Shown: piece by piece, positions 15,831-23,495 of the stretch
How the letters are laid out: each line of letters opens with the position of its first letter
Numbering within the stretch: the first letter of the stretch is position 1
Assembly: GCA_045590215.1 (NCBI GenBank)
Contig: JAZNQO010000028.1
Location: 1 to 64,000 of the forward strand
Source of the DNA: RUG563 sp045590215
Lineage (GTDB): Bacteria > Bacillota > Clostridia > Christensenellales > Aristaeellaceae
Reading direction: 5' to 3'
DNA: 64,000 bases
Notes under the pieces: model-generated
The model's input: the letters and a program-made list of their open reading frames with translations, nothing else
Database searches by the model: none
Told to the model about the DNA's origin: nothing
Position numbers and translations under genes: made by a program

Positions 15831-16693
15831 TTTTCTGCCTCCTTTTGCATTTCGTCTATTTCTTTTGCCATCATGAGGGCGGCCCGGTTGCCTTCCCCGG
15901 CAGCTTTTGCCATCTGATAGGGCAGGCCCGTCACATCTCCGGCTGCAAAAACATGGGGGATATTGGTGCGCCCGTCCGCATCAGTCAGGATTTTTCCGTT
16001 TTCTGTTTCCAGCTTTGGAATCAGCTGGGAAAGGGCCACCGCCGGACGCAGGATAAACACGCCATCCGCTGCCGCTTCCCCGTTTTCCAAATGCAGAATC
16101 ACTTTTTCTTCCCGCTTTTCAAGGGACAATACTTTTGCTTCCAAAACGGCTGCCTTTTCATCCAAGGCCGAAATATCATGCTTTTTTTCCGGGAAATACG
16201 AAACGCTTTTTGCAATCCCGGTAAGAAAATTGGCATCCTCCACCGCTTCATGAAAGCTGCCGATGACGGCCACGTCTTTTCCCTTATAAAACATCCCGTC
16301 GCAAGTGGCGCAATAGCTGACCCCCTGCCCCAGCAGCTCGCTTTCGCCGGGCAGGCCGATTTTCCTGGGAGCCCCCGTAGCCATCAAAAGAGTGCGGCAG
16401 GTAAAAATATCATTGCCGGCCAGAACGGAAATCTTCTTCTTTCCGGGCTGCACCAGCTGCACAACCGCTTTTTTCATTTCAACACCGGCTTCCAGCACCT
16501 GCCCGTGTATGATGCGCAGCATTTCGCCGCCGCTGATTTTCGGCATGCCGGGATAATTATCCACCCGATGCGCCTTTTCCAGTGCGCCCATGCCGCCGTA
16601 TAAAAGCAGCACGCTTTTGTCTCGCATCCGCAGGGTCAATGCTGCGCTGCAAGCCGCAGGCCCTGCACCAATCAAAATACTGTCATACATCAT
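15827..16693 (-). CDS. Thioredoxin reductase-like flavoprotein, possibly ferredoxin-dependent (FFTR/DTR type)
   Basis: 288 aa. FAD-binding GAGPAACSAALTL at 9-21, ATGAPRKIGLPGE at about 105-117, redox pair CATC (C128, C131), and a C-terminal FAD motif VFAAGDVTGLPYQMAKAAGEG. The middle domain is unusual: where NADPH-dependent enzymes have GGGDSA, here there is IGSFHEA (144-150), and the following HRRxxxR that holds the NADPH phosphate is absent (SYFPEKKHD). Loss of both motifs is the known mark of FFTR and DTR enzymes of Clostridia, which do not use NADPH. First gene of the five-gene operon; AGGAGGG 8 bp before ATG 16693. Confidence 0.8.
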   Translation of the reverse strand: MMYDSILIGAGPAACSAALTLRMRDKSVLLLYGGMGALEKAHRVDNYPGMPKISGGEMLRIIHGQVLEAGVEMKKAVVQLVQPGKKKISVLAGNDIFTCRTLLMATGAPRKIGLPGESELLGQGVSYCATCDGMFYKGKDVAVIGSFHEAVEDANFLTGIAKSVSYFPEKKHDISALDEKAAVLEAKVLSLEKREEKVILHLENGEAAADGVFILRPAVALSQLIPKLETENGKILTDADGRTNIPHVFAAGDVTGLPYQMAKAAGEGNRAALMMAKEIDEMQKEAEK

Positions 16694-16871
16694 CCTGCAG
16701 CCCTCCTCTTTTTTCTTGGTTCACACCGCCAGTATACCACACTTCCATCATCGTTTCCACATAAATTTGAAAAGAAACTGTAACATTTTTCCGTTTTCGC
16801 CTGTACGCCGCCCCGAAAATATGGTATACTTTGCAGGAAACGAAAGTCCATACAGAAGGAGGGAGAAGCCC
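16694..16871. promoter_or_regulatory. Divergent promoter region between the two five-gene operons
   Basis: 178 bp between divergent starts. For the plus strand TGGTATACT (16822-16830) is an extended -10 box about 40 bp before the GTPase start; the -35 is weak. No operator palindrome was recognised. Shared regulation of the two operons is possible but not shown. Confidence 0.45.
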
Positions 16872-18779
16872 ATGCGCAATATTGCCATTTTTGCCCATGT
16901 GGACGCCGGGAAAACCACCGTCTCCGAGCAGCTTCTTTCCCATGCAGGTGCCATCCGCAACCCCGGCAAGGTGGACGACGGCACCGCCCACACAGACCGC
17001 TTGGCCGTGGAAAGGCGCAGGGGCATTTCTGTGCAGGCTTCCGGTGCGCTGTTTTCATGGAAGGGGGAGGACATCAACCTCATCGACACCCCCGGCCATA
17101 GCGATTTTTCCGCCGAGGTGGAGCGTTCCCTCTGGGCCCCGGACGGAGCCATTTTGGTTATCAGTGCCGCCGAAGGGGTGCAGCCCCAAACAGAGGTTTT
17201 GTTCCGTGCGCTTTTGCAGGCGCAGATTCCCACCCTGCTTTTCTTCAATAAAATCGACCGGGAAGGGGCGGATGCCGATGCCGCTTTACAATCCTTCCGG
17301 CAAATTTTGTCTCCCCTCGGCTGCATGCTGGAGGACAGGGAAGGCCTGATGGAAATCCTATCTGAATATGACGATCAGGTGATGGAACACTATCTTTCGG
17401 GGAACATCTATCCCGACGAAAAGCTGCATGCGCTGGCGAAAGCGGCCATGGCGGATATGCGGCTGTTTCCGGCCCTTTGTGGCTCTGCACTGAAGGATGT
17501 GGGCATCCCGAAGCTTTTGGACGCCATCATTGATTTTCTCCCTGCTCCCAAGGGAAGCCCGGACGGGGAGCTTTGCGCCGTTATTTTCGCCGCTCACCAG
17601 GACCCCTTGCTTGGCCGGGGCGTGCAAGTGCGCCTTTTTTCCGGCACGCTGCAAAACCGGGACGCCATCCCCTATCAGGATTCCCAGCGGAAGATCACCC
17701 AAATCCGCCTGCCCTCCCCGGATGGCCGGGGCAAGGACGCCGGCAAATTGGAATGCGGCCAGATCGGCACCCTATTCGGCCTTTCCGATATCCCCATTGG
17801 CACCATCCTCGGCAACGAAAACCTGCTGCCCCGGAAAATCCGTCAGGGTCAGCTTCGGGAGCCTCTCATTGCCGTAAAGGCCGAGCCCATCCAGCCGGAT
17901 AAGGCGCAGGAAATGCGAAAAGCCCTGCAGATGCTGGCCGGGGAAGATCCGCTGCTGCAGGTTCGTTACTATAAAGAGACGCAGGAAACAACGCTGCGTG
18001 CCATGGGCAATATGCAGTTGGAAATTCTGGAAGAAACCCTGCGCACCCGCTTCCAATTGCCCTGCACCTTTTCCAAGCCTCAGCTTTTGTACCGGGAAAC
18101 GCTGGCCGCCCCCACGGAAGGGTTTGTGGCCTATACCATGCCCAAGCCCTGCTGGGCCATCATGAACCTGTATATGGAGCCTTTGCCTCCGGGCAGCGGC
18201 GTGCAGTTTGAAAGCCGGGTTTCTCCACGGGATATTGCCCTGCGGTATCAGCATCAGGTGGAAAACGCCCTGCCTTTGGCCCTGCGGCAGGGAATGCGAG
18301 GCTTTCAGGTGACGGATATCCGCATCACGCTCATCGGCGGCAATCATCACGAAATCCACACGCATCCTTTGGACTTTGTGGTAGCCACCCCCATGGCAGT
18401 GATGGACGGCCTGCAGCGGGGCGGCACAAGGCTGCTCGAACCCGTTTTGAAAGCCTTTTTGCAGGTGCCGGAAGGAAACGGCGGAAGGGTCATGAGCGAT
18501 ATCACCAAGATGCGCGGGCAAGTGCTTTCCTCTCAATTGATGGGCAGTTCCCTGCGCATCGAAGCCCTGATTCCTGCCGTGAACGCCCTGCCCTATGCCG
18601 ATACTCTCTTGCAATTGACCGGCGGCCGTGGCGGCATGACCACCGAAATCCACAGCTATCAATACGCCCCCGACGACGTGCAGGATACCCTGCCCCGGCA
18701 CGGCGTGAACCCCTTGGACACGGCCAAATATATCCTGGCCGCCCGCAGCGCACTGGAGGGGGATATTTTCGACCGCTAA
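16872..18779 (+). CDS. Tet(M)/EF-G-like ribosomal-protection-family GTPase
   Basis: 635 aa, the length of Tet(M)-type proteins. GTPase motifs: AHVDAGKTT (G1, about 8-16), RRRGIS (G2), DTPGH (G3), FNKID (G4), CGSAL (G5). EF-G-like domains II-V follow, with LLEPVL at the start of domain V as in Tet(M). Family members bind the ribosome and release tetracycline. The domain IV loop that carries YSPVS in Tet(M) reads NHHEIHTHP (about residues 490-498), so the resistance function is uncertain; it may be a chromosomal paralogue with another role on the ribosome. Start ATG 16872 has GGAGGG upstream. First gene of the plus-strand operon. Confidence 0.85.
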   Translation: MRNIAIFAHVDAGKTTVSEQLLSHAGAIRNPGKVDDGTAHTDRLAVERRRGISVQASGALFSWKGEDINLIDTPGHSDFSAEVERSLWAPDGAILVISAAEGVQPQTEVLFRALLQAQIPTLLFFNKIDREGADADAALQSFRQILSPLGCMLEDREGLMEILSEYDDQVMEHYLSGNIYPDEKLHALAKAAMADMRLFPALCGSALKDVGIPKLLDAIIDFLPAPKGSPDGELCAVIFAAHQDPLLGRGVQVRLFSGTLQNRDAIPYQDSQRKITQIRLPSPDGRGKDAGKLECGQIGTLFGLSDIPIGTILGNENLLPRKIRQGQLREPLIAVKAEPIQPDKAQEMRKALQMLAGEDPLLQVRYYKETQETTLRAMGNMQLEILEETLRTRFQLPCTFSKPQLLYRETLAAPTEGFVAYTMPKPCWAIMNLYMEPLPPGSGVQFESRVSPRDIALRYQHQVENALPLALRQGMRGFQVTDIRITLIGGNHHEIHTHPLDFVVATPMAVMDGLQRGGTRLLEPVLKAFLQVPEGNGGRVMSDITKMRGQVLSSQLMGSSLRIEALIPAVNALPYADTLLQLTGGRGGMTTEIHSYQYAPDDVQDTLPRHGVNPLDTAKYILAARSALEGDIFDR

Positions 18780-18804
18780 TCTTGTTTCTTCAAAGGAGAA
18801 TCTT

Positions 18805-19353
18805 ATGTCAAACAACCAAAAAGGCCGGAACCTTTGGAAAAATTTCTTCTATCTGCTGGGGCTTTTGCTGGCGGCGGCGATTTGCTATCTGTCCATCCTG
18901 ATGATTTCCGGCCAGTTCAGCGAAAGCCGCTCCCTGCCGGAAGCGGACGGCATTGCCCCTTTGCAGGCCGGGCAATCGGCGGATATCGCCGCCTTGCAGG
19001 AGGCTTTCGGTGCGCCCCTGCCCTGGCTGGAAGGCTATCGTTTTCAGGGGCAGGCCGCCAATGTCACTTTCAACGGCCTGAATGTGCGCAAAATCACCCA
19101 GCTCTATGAGGGCTTTACCCTCACGTCCCTGCGCCCGGCCTTTGCTTCTCCTCTGCTTTTGCACGGCGACCTTGCCCTCTCCATGGAAACGGATTTCACC
19201 GTGGCCGGGCTGCCTGCTGCGCTGGCTTCCAAGGGCACAAGCCACTGCCTCTATTTCCAGACGAACGACGCCGCCTATTCCCTCTACGCCGAAAACGCCA
19301 GCCGTGAAAGCTTTCTGGCCTTGGCTGAAAGGATTGCGTTTGCAAAGGAGTGA
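18805..19353 (+). CDS. Membrane-anchored protein of unknown function
   Basis: 182 aa. Basic N-terminus, one membrane segment at about 12-34 (FFYLLGLLLAAAICYLSILMI), then an extracellular domain of about 145 residues rich in L, A and F. The C-terminal half (LRPAFASPLLLHGDLALSMETDF, LYFQTNDAAYSLYAENASRESFLAL) is strand-rich. It follows the GTPase gene by 25 bp with AAAGGAG 7 bp before the ATG, and precedes the BspA-like genes. No known domain recognised. Likely part of an envelope-associated set. Confidence 0.6.
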   Translation: MSNNQKGRNLWKNFFYLLGLLLAAAICYLSILMISGQFSESRSLPEADGIAPLQAGQSADIAALQEAFGAPLPWLEGYRFQGQAANVTFNGLNVRKITQLYEGFTLTSLRPAFASPLLLHGDLALSMETDFTVAGLPAALASKGTSHCLYFQTNDAAYSLYAENASRESFLALAERIAFAKE

Positions 19354-19359
19354 ACGAAA

Positions 19360-20799
19360 ATAAAACGGTTTTTGCTGCTTCTGCTTTGTCTGTGCTTGCT
19401 CTGCTCCCCTGCCATGACGGAAGAAGAGGAGTTGCTTCTCCATGGCATTTTCCTGCCCACGTACACCCTGCCGGAAACGAATAAGCCCATCTGGATAGAT
19501 TTTTGCACCATCGATGTTTTGCACATTCCGGCAACCTGCACCCAGTGGCCTGACTTTTCCGATACCGCCATCGGGCATTTTGAGGTACACCCGGAAAACC
19601 CCTTCTTCACCACCGTGGACGGCATTGTGTATTCCAAGGACGGAAAAACCCTGATCGCCTATCCCGGCTTGAAAGACGATACCCATTTTGACGTGCCCTT
19701 TGGCGTCAAGGAAATTGCGCCTTTTGCTTTCTTTGGCAACGGCTATCTGCAATCCGTTTCTTTCCCCCTTTCCCTGCAAGCTATCGGTGAAATGGCCTTT
19801 GCTTACTGCACCGGCCTTGCCTCCCTGAACCTGCCGCTTTCTGTGCAGGATGTGGGGCCGCACGCTTTTTCCGGCTGCACCAATCTGGAAAAAGTGTCCA
19901 TGGGCGAAAGCCTGCGTTCCCTGCTTTCAGACGAACACCATGCAACCTGCTTTGTCAATTGCGAAAAGCTGGAAAAGAATCTGCCTTTCAGTGGCAATGA
20001 GGGCAATCTCCTTTCCCTTCATCCGGACGATGTATCCGAAATGCTGCTGCCCAAGCCCCTGCGGATGGTTGCTTCCCCGGAAAATGCCAACAGTTATGTG
20101 CGTGCCCGGAAAACCCCCACGGAAGATGGTTCCTCTGCCGGCTCCTATAACAGCGGCGATGTGGTCATCATTGAAAAGGACGATCTTTCCACCAAAGATT
20201 ATTTCCACGGCTTTTTCGGCTCCTTTTCAACCGAAGGGTATCTGAAAAAATCATATCTGGTTCCGGCTCCCGGAGAAACGCTGTTCCATATCACCTCCGT
20301 TTTGCCAAAGAACGATCAGGTAAAGGTGATGGCCGCCGGGTTCAAGCCGGAATTGGGGCAGCATGTGTACACCGATGTCACCTATGCCCGTTTCAAGGAA
20401 AAGCTGTTTGCGGATACCAACACTTCTTCCCTTGCTTCTTTTGATTTGAAAACCGATTTTTATCATACCGATCATGTGGCCACCGCCCAGATGTATATCT
20501 ATTCCCTGCAGGGCGAACAGGCGGCGGATATCACGTTTTCCGTCCTGGATGCCGTCTTTGAAAGAGAAAAAACCGGGGATCAGAAAACCTTCGGCGTGGT
20601 GGTTGCCTCCAAAAAGCAAAACCGGGTACACCTGCGCAAAAAGGCCACCCAGTCAAGCGATTCCCTCGGCAAATTCTTCACCGGCACGCAGCTGGAAATC
20701 ATCGGCGAAAAGGGGGATTTCTATCAGGTGCTGGTGAACGGCCTGGAAGAAGGCTGGATGATGAAAAAATTTGTCAGAATCGTTCCGCAGATGCAATAA
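19360..20799 (+). CDS. Secreted BspA-like leucine-rich repeat protein with C-terminal SH3 domain (apparent AUA start)
   Basis: About 479 aa if translation starts at ATA 19360. The signal peptide KRFLLLLLCLCLLCSPAM is complete only from this codon, and AAAGGAG (19344-19350) is 9 bp upstream; the next usable start, TTG 19372, is 21 bp from that site and cuts the basic N-region. Residues about 60-180: BspA-type repeats (DGIVYSKDGKTLIAYP, DVPFGVKEIAPFAF, FPLSLQAIGEMAFAYC, LNLPLSVQDVGPHAF). C-terminal about 75 residues: bacterial SH3 domain (NRVHLRKKATQSSDSLGKFFTGT). Such proteins bind surfaces or wall. Paralogue of the next gene. Confidence 0.8.
   Translation: MKRFLLLLLCLCLLCSPAMTEEEELLLHGIFLPTYTLPETNKPIWIDFCTIDVLHIPATCTQWPDFSDTAIGHFEVHPENPFFTTVDGIVYSKDGKTLIAYPGLKDDTHFDVPFGVKEIAPFAFFGNGYLQSVSFPLSLQAIGEMAFAYCTGLASLNLPLSVQDVGPHAFSGCTNLEKVSMGESLRSLLSDEHHATCFVNCEKLEKNLPFSGNEGNLLSLHPDDVSEMLLPKPLRMVASPENANSYVRARKTPTEDGSSAGSYNSGDVVIIEKDDLSTKDYFHGFFGSFSTEGYLKKSYLVPAPGETLFHITSVLPKNDQVKVMAAGFKPELGQHVYTDVTYARFKEKLFADTNTSSLASFDLKTDFYHTDHVATAQMYIYSLQGEQAADITFSVLDAVFEREKTGDQKTFGVVVASKKQNRVHLRKKATQSSDSLGKFFTGTQLEIIGEKGDFYQVLVNGLEEGWMMKKFVRIVPQMQ
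20661..20767 (+). repeat. 107-bp segment shared with the next paralogue (22199-22305)
   Basis: The SH3-encoding ends of the two paralogues match at 105 of 107 bases (differences: G/T in the Gly-Asp codons region and C/G in a Gly codon), far more similar than the rest of the genes. This points to recent gene conversion or a recent partial duplication. Confidence 0.85.
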
Positions 20800-20843
20800 A
20801 ATCCTTTCACCTTTCGTCTTATGTACGGAACGGAGGAAAACAT

Positions 20844-22337
20844 ATGAAAAAATGGCTGATATTGCTGCTTTGCCTGTGCTTGCTCTGGCCGGCAGCGGCG
20901 GAAGAGAAAGAAGAACAAACAACTTACATTGAGTTCAAAACCGCCAAGGAATACACCCTGCCCAACGAAGATGTGCCTTACTATCTGTACGCCTGCACCT
21001 TCGATGTGCTGCACATCCCGGAACATGTAACCCAATTCCCGGAGCTGGAACACACCTTCATCGACGCCTATGCCGTACACCCGGAAAATCCGGCTTTCAC
21101 CGCTGTGGACGGCGTGCTGTATTCCAAGGATATGAAAACTTTGATTGCCTATCCCAATGCCCGGAAAAATTCCCATTTTGACGTGCCTTTCGGCGTGGAG
21201 CACATCACAGAATACGCCTTTGCGGAAAATGATTTTCTCCATTCCGTCGCCCTGCCCCTTTCCTTAAAAACCATCGGCCAGCGCGGCTTTTATCACTGCG
21301 GAAATCTCATCAGTATTAATCTTCCCCTGACGGTAACCGAACTTGGCCCCTACGCTTTCTCCAGTTGCGTGAATCTGGAAAAGGTAAGCATGAGTGCGGC
21401 ACTGGAAGAGAAAGTGATAGCCGGGGCAAACACGCCCTCCCGTTATGATAACCCCATCCCCTTTGCCATGGTGTTTGATAACTGCCCCAAGCTGGAAAAC
21501 GCCGCATGGCACGGGGATGAAGGCGGTGTCCCTGCCCGCCCCCGGTACCGGATTTACCGGGAAATAATGCTGGTGGCTTCTCCGAAAAATGCCAATGACT
21601 TCATCAACGTATACGCTCTCCCGGACACGACTTCCGCAGTGCTTACCACCTACCCCTGCGGCGCACTCATGATGATGGAACAGGACAATCTCACCGGCTA
21701 TGCGGATTTTTATGCTGTCAATTATGACCGGGGAACGGGCTATGTTTCCAAGCAGGAGGCGATCATCGCCCCTGCGGAAACGCTGTTTCATATCACCTCT
21801 GCCTTTCCGAAAAACGATCAGGTTCTGGTCGTAGACTCCTACAGCGAAAATAGCGAAACCCTCACCTATGCCCGGTGCCGTGAACTGCTCTTGGCCGATG
21901 CGCTGGAATATTCTCATGCTCCAGTTCCCACGAACATCGAACCCACCGAAGAAACGCTGAAAGTGCTTGTTGACCTGCACAGCGGTTTCGACATGAGTAC
22001 TTATGGTGCAGGCACCGTGGGCATTTGCTATCTGACAGGCACTTATGAAGGCTTTGGGCTATCGGAGTGGCAGTATCCTATGCAGGATGCCGCCCTGTAC
22101 CGGGAAAAAACCGGGGATGGAAAAACCTTCGGCATTGTGCTTTCGGACGCCCCGAAAAACCGGGTGCATTTGAGAGAGAAACCCAATAAAGAAAGCTCTT
22201 CCCTCGGCAAATTCTTCACCGGCACGCAGCTGGAAATCATCGGCGAAAAGGGTGATTTCTATCAGGTGCTGGTGAACGGGCTGGAAGAAGGCTGGATGAT
22301 GAAAACCTATATTTGCATTGTACCAGAGGAGGAATGA
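20844..22337 (+). CDS. Secreted BspA-like leucine-rich repeat protein with C-terminal SH3 domain
   Basis: 497 aa, paralogue of the preceding gene. Signal peptide MKKWLILLLCLCLLWPAAA. Residues about 65-190 hold BspA-type leucine-rich repeats (FPELEHTFIDAYAVHPENPAF, DGVLYSKDMKTLIAYP, VPFGVEHITEYAF, LPLSLKTIGQRGFYHC, LPLTVTELGPYAFSSC). A middle region of about 200 residues with SH3-like strands follows, then a C-terminal SH3 domain (NRVHLREKPNKESSSLGKFFTGT, GLEEGWMM). Expected at the cell surface. ATG 20844 has CGGAGG 7 bp upstream; the 44-bp gap to the previous gene has no terminator. Confidence 0.88.
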   Translation: MKKWLILLLCLCLLWPAAAEEKEEQTTYIEFKTAKEYTLPNEDVPYYLYACTFDVLHIPEHVTQFPELEHTFIDAYAVHPENPAFTAVDGVLYSKDMKTLIAYPNARKNSHFDVPFGVEHITEYAFAENDFLHSVALPLSLKTIGQRGFYHCGNLISINLPLTVTELGPYAFSSCVNLEKVSMSAALEEKVIAGANTPSRYDNPIPFAMVFDNCPKLENAAWHGDEGGVPARPRYRIYREIMLVASPKNANDFINVYALPDTTSAVLTTYPCGALMMMEQDNLTGYADFYAVNYDRGTGYVSKQEAIIAPAETLFHITSAFPKNDQVLVVDSYSENSETLTYARCRELLLADALEYSHAPVPTNIEPTEETLKVLVDLHSGFDMSTYGAGTVGICYLTGTYEGFGLSEWQYPMQDAALYREKTGDGKTFGIVLSDAPKNRVHLREKPNKESSSLGKFFTGTQLEIIGEKGDFYQVLVNGLEEGWMMKTYICIVPEEE

Positions 22338-22341
22338 GAAA

Positions 22342-23367
22342 ATGAAAAGGCTTTTGTGTGCCCTGATGCTTCTGTGCCTGCTTCCCATGTTTGCCTTGGC
22401 GGAAGGTAGCCTCGTGCAAATCAATCAGCCCTTGGATAAGCCGGAAGGCTGGCAGAAAATCGTGGAAAACAGCCCCTATGCGCTGGGCGATATGACCCCC
22501 TACGAAGACGCCGGCTTTTCCATCTGCGGCTTTGGCAATTATCCTTCCATTGACGGCTCCACCGTGTCCGTGCCCTTGGGCATGGAGCTGGCACGGCAGA
22601 TTTTGAACCTGCCGGAAGAAGACCTGAACGGCTTTGTCAATTTCTCCACCACCCCCTACGCCTATGAACGGCTGATCCTCGGTAAACCCAACCTCACCGC
22701 CATGCTGCCCTCCCAAAACGCCATGATGGATCAAGCCCAGCCCGTGAACCTGATTCTGGTGACGGAGCCCTCCGACGAAGAACTGGAAATGGCGAAAAAT
22801 GCCGGGGTGGAGCTGGAAGTGGTGCCCTTTTGCTATGATGCCTTTGTGTTTCTGGTGAACGGCGAAAACGATGTGGACGGACTCACCATGGAAGAAATCC
22901 GCTCCATCTATTCCGGCCAGACCTACAGCTGGGATCAGGTGGGCAGCACGTCCTTTGACCCCATCATCGCCTATCAGCGGCCCAAAAACAGCGGCAGCCA
23001 GACCGCCATGGAAAACATGGTCATGAAAGGACTGCGCTTTGTGGCCGTGGAAGAGAATTACGTTTCCGACGGCATGAGCGATCTGGTGCAGCAAATCGGC
23101 GATTATTCCAACAGCCGCCAAGCCCTTGGCTATTCCTTCCTGTATTATCTGAACAACCTGTATGTGAACGAAAATATCAAGGTTTTGAAGATTGACGGCG
23201 TGTATCCTTCCGAAGAAAACCTGCAAAACGGCTCCTATCCCCTCACCGCCCATTACTACGCCGTGTACCGCAAGGGCGACGAACAAACCGCCGCCTTTGT
23301 GCAGTGGCTGCTTTCGGAGGAGGGGCAGGCCTGCGTGCGTCAGGCCGGGTATATTCCCATGCGGTGA
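22342..23367 (+). CDS. Secreted PstS-like periplasmic-binding-fold protein
   Basis: 341 aa with signal peptide (MKRLLCALMLLCLLPMFALA) and no lipobox Cys. The fold is of the phosphate-binding PstS type: NVDGLTMEEIRSIYSGQTYSWDQVG, PIIAYQRPKNSGSQTAMENMVM (SGSQ/T loop that contacts the anion in PstS), SRQALGYSFLYYLNNL and a C-terminal FVQWLLSEEGQACVRQAGYIP. The N-terminal ligand segment (FGNYPSIDGSTVSVPLG) also fits. No pstC/A/B genes follow, so it is a lone binding protein that may sense or hand over an anion, perhaps phosphate. Last gene of the operon, 4 bp after the BspA-like gene; strong GAGGAG site. Confidence 0.8.
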   Translation: MKRLLCALMLLCLLPMFALAEGSLVQINQPLDKPEGWQKIVENSPYALGDMTPYEDAGFSICGFGNYPSIDGSTVSVPLGMELARQILNLPEEDLNGFVNFSTTPYAYERLILGKPNLTAMLPSQNAMMDQAQPVNLILVTEPSDEELEMAKNAGVELEVVPFCYDAFVFLVNGENDVDGLTMEEIRSIYSGQTYSWDQVGSTSFDPIIAYQRPKNSGSQTAMENMVMKGLRFVAVEENYVSDGMSDLVQQIGDYSNSRQALGYSFLYYLNNLYVNENIKVLKIDGVYPSEENLQNGSYPLTAHYYAVYRKGDEQTAAFVQWLLSEEGQACVRQAGYIPMR

Positions 23368-23394
23368 GATAATACCAAAAATTGAAAACAAGAA

Positions 23395-23430
23395 AAGCGG
23401 CCTGCCCGAAAGCAAGCCGCTTATTATTTT
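23395..23430 (+). terminator. Terminator of the GTPase-BspA-PstS-like operon
   Basis: AAGCGGC (23395-23401) / GCCGCTT (23416-23422) stem followed by ATTATTTT. Confidence 0.7.
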
Positions 23431-23495
23431 GCTTCATGCGATGATTGCCCATCGAACCGATTGCAATTTCGCAAGGTGGGTTAAGGGTGAAACCC

